A stretch of DNA of 64,000 nucleotides from Brugia malayi (taxonomy: Eukaryota; Nematoda; Chromadorea; Rhabditida; Onchocercidae): assembly GCF_000002995.4 (NCBI RefSeq), contig NW_025062477.1, positions 496,001 through 560,000 on the forward strand, given 5' to 3'. Of the stretch, positions 13,451 through 26,600 are shown piece by piece. The notes beneath the pieces are model-generated. The model was not told where the DNA came from and did not search any database. It was given only the letters and a program-made list of their open reading frames with translations. A program made the translations under genes and the position numbers. The number at the start of each line of letters is the position of its first letter. The stretch's first letter is position 1.

Positions 13451-16400
13451 GGGAGAGGTGAAGGGAGAAATAAAATGGATATTGAAATAGAGCTAATGAG
13501 ATGAAATTTTGGTTCATTATAAGAGTATGAAGATGCAATAAATGAATTTTACTTGAGGATATGTATGTTTAGAGAGAGAGAGAGAGAGAGAAAGAGGTAG
13601 AGAGAGAAATATAAAATGATGAAGAATGCTTATCGAAATGGATTTTAAACGAATGGCCAAGCATGCTTCTTTAAATGGACCTTCTAGATAAACTTAATTT
13701 AAATGATGGTGATGATGATGTTGGCGGTGATGACCACTTCTTTCTGTTGTATGTTCACGTATCATACGTGTGTGTGTGCGTGTATGTGTGTGTGTATGTA
13801 TGCATGTATATAAAATATATACATGACTTCGTATTCGTCCACATGTTTTTTATTGTTCGATGGTGATTTTCCGCTCGGTTTTGCTGGAATATCAAATATT
13901 TTCGAAAATTATTTTATTTCTAAACGCACACACACACACACATACATACATACATACATATACATACACATACATACATACACATTCATACCACTAACAT
14001 TCGTACTTAAATAAGCTGAAATAAAAAGAAGCTTAAATAAAATTAAATTTTATTCTATTTTATTGCTTATTGCTGGATTTATACTTTACGATGAACATAC
14101 AAATTTCCATCTGTTTATTCTATGTCTCTCCTTGTTTACTAATCTTTCTATCAGTCTTTCTCTTATTATCATTATCATTATCACTATCATTATTGGTATT
14201 GGTACTATCAAAATTGTCACATTTGTCATCTCCTTTTGCCAGTATCATTTTCTATATTTCTTAAAAGAATTGTGATATTATATATCAACAAATCTTATTT
14301 CATTTCGAGAAAAGAAAAAAAGAAAATAAAATGGAAACTTTCGAGTTGTTTTGGAGTAAACAAACAAACAAAAAAAAAAAAAAACTTTGTTTTCTGTTTG
14401 ATTAAAAAAGAATTGTGCATAAAAATGCTATAAAGACAAGAAAGAGAGAGAGAGAAAAGGAGAAGGAGACGAGAAAGATATTAGTGAAATGAATTGATTA
14501 AATAAGAGATGAAAAAGAATAAAATAAAAGATTAAGATTAACGGATTAGTCAAACAGATAGAAATGAATGGTGAAGGATGTCAAGCAAAATGACCAACAA
14601 TCATTTTCAAGAAAATTCAGTAAAATGAGTGCTTTCCGGAAAAAAAAAAGAAACGAAGAATGCAATGAATTTGGTTAGATATTTTGGAAGATCAAAATTT
14701 TACTACAATCCAATCAAGAAAAGAAGAAATGAGAGAAGCTGGACTGATTGATAAAATGAACTAATAAGAGAAATAGGAATGGAAAAAGAAAATGATTAAA
14801 ACGAAAAATGATGATTAGAGTTTTCTCTTTTTTTGTTTAACAAACAAAAAAAAAAAAAAAAAAGAGGGAAAAGAAACTGAAAAGGGAATAATTTATTAAT
14901 AATGCAAATAAATTAAAGAAAATTTAAGAAATTTAAATTCAAAGCTTACGATAATTTTTAACTTATTTATCTGTACACTCTTAAAAGATTTTCGATTAAA
15001 ACAAACTTTTATTCCAAAATTTATCTTCAGATCAAAATTTACTGCTAACCCATGAATTAATTGATAATACACTTATAAGATACATATTTTGACAGCAATT
15101 GGTTAAATTACTAAGTGATTAACTATCGGTTTACTTCATTTTGTTATCACTGAATGGCACTATCTCTGTTTGATGATAAGTGTGATAATATACAATTTTT
15201 GTAGCAATATATTTATACATGAATATTAGTTATGAAAATTTCCTATATTATTGCATTTAGCCAAGAAAAAAAGAAAGAAAGTGTTAGAAAAATATTCAAA
15301 TAAATGAGAATAAATTGAAAATATTTATTTTAAAAATCTTTAAAATACATAAAATGATTGTCCTTTAGAAGAAAAGTTATAATCATTTATAATAACACAA
15401 TTCCTACATAATTTCAACTTTTTTTTCATTCTACCTTTAAACAAAACAAATTTTTGAGCATAAAGTTTGCTTAATTTGAAAACAATTTGCACACATTTTT
15501 TCATTTAAAGATTAGTCTTGAATTTGCTCATTTCTCTCATAAAATTTCCTCGAGAAAAAATCGTATGACAGGAGCAATCAATATAATTAATAGATGAGTC
15601 AGCATTCCAATTGTTTAATTATTATCATAAAAATATGTCTATGTTCAGTGTTTTGCTTTTCAAAATTGAGGACAAATAACAATTGTTAAATGATCGATTC
15701 AATGAGGCATATCGAATGGTTGAATTTATCAAATCAAATACGAAACATATACATATGAAAGAGGTGACAAATGTAATCATGTCATGTCATGCTATGCCTC
15801 AGATCATTTATAGATCAATTAAACAAAATCGTTAAAAGCATTTTTGAAATCTCATCAATTGGAAAAGGAATAGAAAGAGGGATATTTCAATATTTTCAAA
15901 CCATCTGCATCCTTTTTGTTAACCCATTCAATTATGTCATATTATTCCATACGAAACAATCGCGCAATTGCGCTGTTTTTCTTTTTATCGAAGGGAAAAA
16001 CTTCTCATAGCTAATTTATATTATTCCCTTTAAAATTTTACATTTAAAAAATTCTCTACAATTTATTTATTTTTTTTCTTTTTTTTTGTTTATACTTTTA
16101 CTGCTTTCTGTTGCATACTTATATCTTCTTTCCTTTTCTGTTTTTCACTTTTTCTTCAAAAAATGAAAAATTGTCAGAAATTTTATTGGAATTTAATTTT
16201 TCTACAATTATGCATATAATTGAATTTTTTTTTTCAAAATATTTTATATAAAAATTAAACTTTATAAATTTAAATAGACTTTTTTTTTTTTTAAAGGATC
16301 AAAGTTATGCGAATTATCAATAGTTTAATGAGTAAATGATAATGATATATCATCGTTTAGAATAATTTATTGTAATGATCGATGTTGAAGACCGACCGAA

Positions 16401-19400
16401 CCTTACGACATGCAGTTGATATCACTATCGGTAGTAGTAGATGAATATTTCAGCTCTGGGAATTCGTTTCATCCTTCCAGTTTCATTATTTTAGAAAAGG
16501 CTATTATATTTGAAATAATTGAGAAAGCATCCTAATTCCTCTTTCTTTTTTTTTTTTTCTAATTTTATTCAACTTCATTTAATTTAACAATAAAATTGTT
16601 GAAAAAAAAAAAGGAAAAAGAAGGCATTTAATTTGGTTCAATTTAGCTTTTTTTTTTTTTTCTCTTTGCTAATATTTTGCATGCAAAAGAAAGAAGAAGA
16701 AAAAAAAAACAATAATTTTGCAACAAAATAAAACGAAAGTTTTTCATTTTCTTGGTGAAAAAAAAAAAAAAAAAAACAATCGACAAAATTTACTTTCACA
16801 TTAACATATGCTCGGAAAAAGTAGACGAAAGAAGAAAATGAGAAAAAGTATACAAATCTAAAAACAGTTTAACATTTTTTAAGAAATTGAAGTATGATGA
16901 TTTTGCACTCATTAATTATGAGATTTAACTTTAGTGAAATTTTTAAAATTCATGTTTCCGTCTCCTTCAAAATTCTTAAAAATATGCCAGTGCTGTTCCT
17001 AGCTCTTGTGGTTTTGATGAACAATTAACGGAAGAAGATAGAGATAATAATGATTGATCAAAGATGCATATTTCTTCTGCTCTTCTCAGGACATTGCTAT
17101 TTGTCTATTTCAACAATATTTTTAAGATATTTCAGTGTTGAAGTTGTGAGAAAAAAAAACGAAAGATTTTATTTCATTTTTTTTCTCTTTTTTTTTTTTT
17201 TTTGGAAAAGCCTTGAAACAAACATCGCTATTTATCATTTTTAACTTTGGATGGCCGCCTTTTTGTTTTGTGCTTGGACGATTTTGAAAATAAAAATGAG
17301 AAAGAGAGGGAGAAAGCATTTTGAATCGGTGTGATATTTCAATTTTACGATTTAATTAAAAAGATTAAGAGGGATTTTCATCACAATGAATATTACGGTT
17401 GGCTTTTCTACCAGTATTGTTGGTTTCGAGAATCCTTCGAGTATATCTTGATTCTTTTATTAATAAAGTATTTTATTTGGGGTTTTTTTTTTTTTTTTTT
17501 TTTTTTTTACTATCAAATAAGTTATCTGAATTTTGTGATCAAATGATGGGAAATTTTTTGAATAATATTGAGAGAGAAAACAATCTTCAGTTAGTCATTT
17601 GTTTGAATTTTTGAATTAAATGTGACAGTTATCTTCACATGTCATCTTTACAGTTTCGAAGTAGTATGTTTATGTTTTATATTCCAATAAATTTCAAGCA
17701 AAATCAACTTCCTAATCGAAAAATTCCTTTTAAAATTCCATTCAAAACAATTCTGTACTCTTTCAAAAGTCCAAAATTTCGATTGAAAAACTAAATAATA
17801 AAACATTTCTTCACAATTTACTACCATACCAATTTTTTTTTTTTTGCTGCATAAATTGGTTCACTTCTGGGTAGGCATAAATTGAAGTCATTATTTCATT
17901 TCATTTCATTTCATTATCTCTCACTTGCTGTAAAAGTGAATATGAAAGTTACGGAAAAGCATAAAAATTTCTAAGATTAAAAAAAAAAAAAAAAAAAAAA
18001 AAAAACAGCTTAAAAAGAAAATAGTTTAAAAAATAATTTCATAAATTTTTGTTCGTTTTATGAGTCCGAAAAGCTTTTTACGATCGTTCGTTTTTTTTTT
18101 GTTTCTTACAATGAAAAAAAAAGTGATACGGTGGATAAGCTATCAGTTTTCTCTCTTTTTTTTTTGTAATTAGCATCCATTAAATCTATATTTTCTTCCT
18201 GAAATATATATTATTATATGTATGTATGTATGTATGTGTGTGTGTGTATGTGTGTATGTGGGTGTGTATGTGGGTGTGTACAATTTATTTATTTGTTTGG
18301 GAGGAATTTTTTAATGACATTATTCTAATGGAGGAAGTAAAAAGTTAAAAAAAGATCATTTTTTTCTTTTTGAAAAATTGTGCAGAATTTTCGATGAAAC
18401 AAAAAAAGTCGGTCGAATTGCCCTTATTGCACGTAATAATTCAAAGAAGTTTTTTTTTTGTTTTTTTTAAAAAAAGAAAAAAAAAAAACTTTCTTTTATA
18501 CTGAGAAAGTTAAATTTGAAAAATGATCATTTATCAATTAAGCAGAAAAGAGTCAAAAAGAAAAAAAGAAAAAAGAGTGAAAAAAATGCTTGGACCTCCC
18601 GGGAAAATATTTTTAGGTAAAATAGATCAATTAATTTTGTTATAATTTGCAAAATATTTAGTTATTCGAAATTTTTGATTGATTATATTTGATTTATTTA
18701 TTTTTTTTTTTTCTTTTATTTTTTTGCTATAGAAAATGCTCTTTGCTTAAGAGCAATTTGTAAAAATTGCCAGCATAAATTGAAATTTATATCAAAATAA
18801 TTCGTTACGAATTGAAAATTTTAAGATTGTTATCATCGTCAGAATTATCAACTAATATCAAAGCTATCAACTAATATCAAAATTATCAACTAATATCAAA
18901 GTTATCAACTAATATCAAAGTTATCAACTAATATCAAAGTTATCAACTAATATCAAAGTTATCAACTAATATCAAAGCTATCAACTAATGTCAAAGTTAT
19001 CAACTAATATCAAAGTTATCAACTAATGTCGCATTTTGTGTCGTAATGGAAAGGGACAGAGAGGGAGAGGTTAGAAATGGATTTCACTTCACAACACCAA
19101 ATATGTCATCATTCAAAGCTATTTAACATTTGCAACAAAATGACTGATTTGAAAATATTTGTCAAATATTATCATCATTCTTTTTTTAAAAAAAAAGAAA
19201 AATTAAAAAAAATGAAAATTAATGCAAATTCATTTTGCAATTTATTGCATTAAATAAATTTATTTGTTTCTAAATCATTTAGCCTTACTCCGAAAAAGTT
19301 AAATTTTCATAGCAAAGTTTTGCTTATAAATTTATTTTATAAATTTCGATTGAATTGGAAACTATTAGATGTTCGAAATTAACTTTAAATAAAAATTGAG

Positions 19401-20598
19401 AATTTTCAATTGGAATCAGATATTTATTTTACTTACAAGAAGTCTGTTAATTAATTCAATACGAAATTGATAATTAACTTTTAGCATAAACAACTTTTTA
19501 ACGATTATTATTTGAATATAATAAGAGAATAGTTAGTTAGCTTAAACCTAATTAATCCTAATTGTAATTAATTTCTGTTTATTTCATTTCAGTTTGACTT
19601 AATTTAGTTCAAATTAAATTATAATTATTTCTCAATTTTCTTTTATTGATATTATGCTTACTTCTATGTAAAAAAAAAGCACTCAATTTTGTATTTATTA
19701 TATTTCGCAGGAAGCGGGGGAGTAATGAAGAAGAGAGGTATCGTCTGATTGCTGTCATTTCATTTTCTTTTCTTTTCTAAACTTTTTCATCAAGAAATCG
19801 TATTAAGTTTTAATTCTTCTTCTGTAAACTTTTTGTGTACTTTTGGGTATGAAATAATTTCAGAATTATATGCGTGAAGTATTATTTTAGCCTGAAAATA
19901 TGTAAAAAAGCAAAACTGAGAACAAAGGAAAATTCTGAAATAAATTTTTTTCCTAATGCTTAATGAAATATAGATTTCAAAAATTTCATCTTTCAATTGA
20001 AGTACAGTAATTTGAGCTAGGCTATTTATTGAAATGAATTCAATCGCATAAAAAAAAAAAAGTGAAAATTTGAAAATGAAAATTATTTGGAATTATTGAT
20101 TAAATCGAAAAGTAATGCTATTGAAGTGCATGAAGGAATTACATTTTCGGAAAGAAATAATTTGATTAATAATGAAATGATGAATAAAGAAAGAAAATTT
20201 ATGATATTTTGCTGTGTTCAGATAATTTTCATATTTCTAACATTTTTTGAATTAACAATTAAATGTAGTAAGTAATAATCAGAATCTCTGTGAAAGAAGA
20301 AAATACACTTTATTATGTTAATTCTTTCTTAGCCTTAACTTTTTCTTTCTTTTTAAATGTTACAAACTACATAAGTGTTCTCGAGAATATTTATAAACTC
20401 TCGATAAACTCATTTTGTGTTGTATGTCTCTGTGTGTGTGTGTATCTAGGGTACTCATTTACCTGAGATAAGTGGTGCTTATCGGTATCAAGGAACTACT
20501 TTAGTTATCACTATTGCAGAACAGTAATTTTTGACAATTTTTCATCGATTAATAAATTAATTGTCATTTATGTATGTGTCGTATGTGTATGTCTATGA

Positions 20599-20629
<31 letters not shown>

Positions 20630-23600
20630 CTGTGTATGTGTGTGTATGTGTGTCTGTTGTTTGCCCACTTTTTTTTATTGCTGTCATAATAAATTATCTA
20701 TTTCATGTATACGTGAAAATACGATAGTATCATGAAAATAATTTTTCAAAATTTTTGTTTTCTCATCAAAAAAAAAAAGTTTTTTTTTTCTGTTCCAATG
20801 TGAAAATGCATGTAAGAATGATACATATATCACATATACGTGTACATAAACGTTTACGTGTAGGTATTTGACAAACAACCAGTTTGAATTTTAGTTTTGA
20901 AATGATTGATGTTAAAATACCTCTTTTTTTTTAAAAAAAAAAAAATAAAAAGTAGGAAACAAAAAAAAAAAAAAAAGATTTCAAATTTTGTTTTTTATTT
21001 TTATAATTTATCAATAGCTATATTTAATAGTACGAGAATTTGCTACGAAATTAATTATTTTTGCAAAAAAAAGAAAACAAAAAAATAATTCAGCGATATT
21101 ACATTCTATTAAAATGTTTAGCAAACTACCGTATGCTATTTGTACTACATTTGCAATATTTTATAATTTTATACATACTTTTTTAGACAATAATAATTTT
21201 ACTTTGTATTTGTTTTTTGTTTTCTTTGTTATTGTTTATTTACATTGCAAAAATTTGAAATGAAAAGTAAGGACAAAAAGAATTAGATTAGATAACAGTG
21301 TAAAAAGAGACGAAAGAAGGAAAATGAAAATAAAACAAAAAAAAAAAAAAAAAAACAAAAATAATTATTGTAAAAAAAAAAAAAAAAAACAAAACAAAAA
21401 TAATTCTTTATTGATCTGTTTTAGCGGCTATTATTCGTCGGATTTTATGGTCATTGAGAAATCCTAAGCTTAAGATTGATCTAAAGAATAATCAATGCGG
21501 CAACTTCTAACATCAATTATTTTCCTAAAATTTAATTACTTCTTAGCATTATAAGCGTAGAAATAAATAAAAAAGCATCTGGTATAATTCAAAAAAAAAA
21601 GAAATGAAAACAAAGTGTAAAGGTCATAGTATTTGTTATTTTACTTTATTTTTTTTCACCTATTTATTGGTTATTTCATTTTTTTTGCATCAATTAAATT
21701 AATAAATACAACTAAGTAACATATCGAAATGAAAAAAAAAAAAAAAAAATGTATGATAAAGAAGTAATTGAACAAATATTAAATCATAAGCTGTCATTTT
21801 CATACAGTTTGCTTAATTACATGCTAATTAATTATATCTTCAGGACATTGTGATCAGACATTGGATTGTCATTTATGTGGTATTTGCTCTGCAAAATTTT
21901 ATAATGTTGAACGGTTCATTGAACATAAGAAAAATTGTTCAAATTCACACAAACAGGTTTGAATATTTAAACAACTTTTGGTAATAAAAATTGTTAATTT
22001 TTAATTCTTCATCAATCAGTTTTCATCATTTCATATTTCAATAATTTTTACTTCCGTTAATTTTCTTTTTCTTTACAGTATTCCAACATTTTCAAGAATA
22101 TTTAATTTTGCCATTTAAACAAATTACATTTTTATTTTGCGTCCTAATACTATTTATTGCAAATGAGCATAATTTTTTTTAGCAAATAATTGTTTATGAT
22201 TGTTTATTTCACTTGGAATTTCATTTACACTTAAATACGAATTAAAATAATATTTGATATTTTTTTTTCTGTGATAATCGAATAAAATTACAGAGTTCGG
22301 CAATAACATCAAATCCGGATGCGGAATCGGTACCAATCGATTTATCGAAAAAACATGCTTCAGATGATCTCGATAGAAAAAGTATTCTAGAAGACAAATC
22401 AAATTTGTTGTTTGATCCTTTACAAACAATACAATCTCATCAACAGGTATTATTATTCATTTTTTGAAAGTGCTGAAATGATTTCGAAATTATCGGAAGT
22501 GTTTAATTAGTGAATGATTTGATAAAGTTTTTGAGATTAAACAGCTGATACTATGAATTACCGCTGAAAGCTAACATTTAAAAAAAAGAAAAAATGCATC
22601 GTAATGATCAACAAAACTTGACCTCATTTTTTATTCTTAACAAATCTTTCAAGAGATTATATTTTACAGTATTGTCCTCATTTATGGACAAAATTTACAA
22701 ATGTCCCATAGAACTAGCTGTCAGTCGTTTCATTATCCTTTGTTTAAATAGCAATTTCAAGTTAAACTATCCATCTATCCTATCTATCTATTCTTTGCTT
22801 ACCACCCACTGCGTACCGTTCCGTTTCCGTCCCTTGCAATGCCGCGAGAAGCGATTTCGGCATTTCCTTTTTCCCTTCTCGTAATTATTACTAATATATG
22901 ATTCTGTTGTTCAAGTGCTCCATTCTTTTTTAAATGAATGTAAAAAAAAAAAGACAGCTGTTGATTCTTTAGGAAGAAAAAAAGAAAAAAAAAAGAGAGA
23001 AGAAAAAATGTGATGTACTTTTTTCATTTTTGATACAAAGGGACTAAATGGATGATATAATTAATTACTTGAAATGACTAATATTTCCTTATCAATGCTA
23101 TTTGTTGGAAATAAATAATAATAGTAGCAAAATAATAATAGTTTATCTCTTAACTGACATTTATAATTATTCGATATTTTAAAAGCAATTAATTAGCCAG
23201 GTTAAAAGTAATAACTCAAATATAATCTGCTTTATTTAATTCAAAACCATAGCTATTTGACATTGTAAACTTAAAATAAAGGATATTTCATTGTAAACTA
23301 GAATTACTAATTGAAATTACTAATTTTTTAAACTATGAAAATACCATTTGTTTGCAATAAATTTTTAAATTACTTTAATTACAATTTCTCAAATGTTAAA
23401 ATTAGAACTTTTTTTTTCTTAAATTGCAAAATTTATAGTAAAAATTTACAAAATTTACAGCAACTATTGGAGCTTTATGCGCAATTGGCAGCAAGTCACA
23501 ATAGGCACACAGATTCGGAACAAAGTAGCGATGATGGCGGTAATACTTCTTCATATGTCTTATCACCGCCATCTAGTAATGGTATCGCAGAGAAAATTCA

Positions 23601-26600
23601 TCCTTGTGTTGCTGAACGATGTCCACAGGTTAGATTCTTAATTAATATTATTAAGGTATCTTTTTTTAATTAGCCGTTGAATACTAACAATCGTTTCATT
23701 TTTTATGATTTTCATCAGTTTTCTTTTGTTTTACTTTAATAATATTAATTACTTTAATAATATTAATTTATTATTTGTATTTTTTACTTTAATAATATTA
23801 ATTGTATTTTTAAAGCGAATTTTCCTTCTTTTTTGAATAATGTCAAATTTAAATTAACATTCATATTGTGATAACAGTAATCTTTTTTGTTTTATCTTAA
23901 TGATATAGCCGAATACATTGGATTTTTTTATATGGGAATTGTCAGTTAGTTAGAAATTTTCATTATTTTCCCGTTGGTAATTATTATTTTAATATTATTA
24001 AGTAATTACAGTATGATAATGATTTCTTTTTCAATGATTGTGAAAACTTTTGACTAGATGGTAGCAACAGGAATAGAATTTATAATTTCATACTTGAATT
24101 AGACTAATTAGTATTGGTAGTCAATTAGAAATGAAAAGAGTTTTCAAATGATATCTATATATAATAGCTACGTTATTCTAATCAAAATTACTAATTTGTC
24201 ACCATAATATTGAAATTAATTACTGTAAATTTTTTTTTTGCATTAGAAAAATAAGCATATTTGAAGTGAAATCTTCAAATATATTTAATTGAATAAATTG
24301 GAGCTAAAATCAAATTAAAAAATTATAATATTTCCTAGCTAAATAATTCCTTTCATTCGACATAATTTTTATTCGTAATATAAGTATTTGCATTATTTTG
24401 CATAATTTTGAAAATCTAATTATTTACTTTCAACTTACGGTGAAATTCCAATTTTACGTATCATTGGTAAACAGCCATATTTTGAAATTTTTTTTTATAA
24501 AATCATTTTAACTATATTAAACTCTTTACTGATTTAGAAAAGTTAGTGCTTGTTGGATTAGCAGGAATAAGTTGGAATGAAATGAAATGGTAATTATTTG
24601 ATTTCATTTCAATTTGTCTACGAAATATTCCAAAAACTTTATTTATAAGTTATATTGATCAGTTCTGCTCAGAAAAGAGAAATTATATTTAAAGTTGAAG
24701 CAATGAGAATTAGATGAAAATAAAGGGAAGGAAGAAGAAGGATTAGCTTTTAGTTAAATGCAAAAATAAATTGTTCTTTTTGAGTATGACGGTGTTTCTT
24801 TGATAGCAATATTTATAAGTTAGCTAATTAGCGCTTAATAATATTTGCATCATTTAGCTGATTAAGAATAGCTTAAATCTTTTATCATTTTATGATTTAA
24901 TGTTTTTCTGTTTGTTTTTGTCTTAAATTAAATTAATAGCAGTTATATCTCTTATTTTTCTTGAAATTTTTTTTCTCAAAATGCACCATTTTAACTTAAA
25001 AAATTTTTGATAAAATTTGATTTTTTGACAAACTAATTTGAATAATTAAATTTATAACAAGAAAATGAATTTATAAACAATTAAAAACAACCAAATATAC
25101 ATATATATATATATATGAATATAATTCCTAAGATGGCATTTAAAAGTTGAAATGAATTTTTTAGGGAAACAAAAAAGTGAATTTTTATCCAATTAAATTT
25201 TTTTCTTTTTTTTTTTTTAAATTTTTTAGAAAGTATTAATGAGCAATATATTATAATATAGTTATAAGAACTTGGGAAGTAGTGAATATATGCACATTTA
25301 ATGATATGTTTATTAGATAACTTCGGGTAAGAGTGCTAATTTCAATAATTATGACGATTTATGATGCCGATAATTATCAACATCGACAACATTGTTTCAT
25401 TGCTATGTGTCGATAGAAACTATTAATTTCTTAGTTACCGAATGAGTGAGTAATAATTATGAATATTCATTGTACTTGAATAAAAGTTTTAAAATAACAA
25501 TTCATATTTCAAAATTAGTTTAATCTATTAGTTTTTGTTTTCTCGATTTGCATATCGAATTCATTCAAATAATGTAAAGGTAGGTAAAAAATTTATAATA
25601 TTCCATAAGTTTTATTTTAGAATCTTCAAAATTATATTATTTTATAATGAAGAATTTATTTGTATTTTTAACAATTTCAATTATTCACTACTTTTATTTC
25701 TCTTAGCTCTGATATTATCTTTAATCAGAATCATAAACACATATAATTTTAGCATTTCTCATCTCGTGGTGCTTTGCTGTGGCATATTCTTCGGCGACAT
25801 CCCGGTGAAAAGCTTTTGCAATGTAAACAATGCGAGGAACGGTTTCCTGATCCTGAACAGGTGGGAATTGTTAACTTTGCTACCTGACACTACCACTATC
25901 ATTGCTACCTTATTACCCATTATTTAACTTTTTCCTACCTAATATTAATATATTTTCCAGACTACAATTCGAAAAATTGTTTGTATATATGTATGTGTGT
26001 GTGTGTGTGTGTATGTGCGTGTGTGTGTATATATATGTGTGTGTATGTGTGTGTGTATGTGTGTGTGTGTGTGTGTGTCATTCATTTGGAGCAAAAGGTC
26101 GTTGCTACAACCTTATTCAATATTATTACTTTTATAATTATAGCCATCGCATTATTATTATTATTATTACCGCTATTATTATTATTATTACTATTATTGC
26201 TGCTATTATTATTATTTTTATTACTGCTGTGGTGATTATTACTATACTTACATATGAATTATTACAATTATTAGTTTTCGATTACATATATATGTGTTGT
26301 GTACACATATATATCCAACATTATATTCTGTCTATTTTTTGCTTATATATAATTTTTATTTGCAAAGATGAAGACAAAAGTTAAAACTAACAATAAAATC
26401 AATGAAATATTGAAAATTAGCAGTAAACTCTTTAGTTTACATTTATAGGTTTCATTTTAAGTTAGCACTTAAATACATTTGCCAAACTGCTAAACTTTTC
26501 AATGTTTGACAATTTTCATTCAATTCCGATCTGTCATCCTATTCTGATCATACTAAAGTGATACGATCAGTTTCAGTGATCGCTTATCGAATACATTCTT

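Larger units (their letters stand above)
123..21843 (+). other. sem-4: Giant intron 1 of sem-4 (21.7 kb)
   Basis: The intron runs from GTAAGT at 123 to the TATCTTCAG acceptor ending at 21843, phase 1. The other introns of this gene are 0.1-2.1 kb. I found no second gene in it: the open frames are short, AT-driven and lack family similarity. It holds poly-A/T runs (for example 5966-5997 and 17981-18005), GA, TG and CATA microsatellites, a 19-bp tandem array (18844-19029), a cluster of TGCGCA motifs (3916-3952), and one 27-nt segment that looks like a microexon (19711-19737). Stretches with more balanced composition, which could be regulatory, lie near 3900-4170, 10150-10330, 12470-12610 and 16380-16480. 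Regulatory function is inference. Confidence 0.8.

Noticed and set aside
22594..22884. 96-codon open frame between sem-4 exons 3 and 4
   Set aside because: No domain or splice context, and it lies wholly within intron 3. Probably chance.
25902..26384. 160-codon open frame in sem-4 intron 5
   Set aside because: Almost entirely TG and TTA microsatellite translated as Cys/Val and Ile/Leu repeats.
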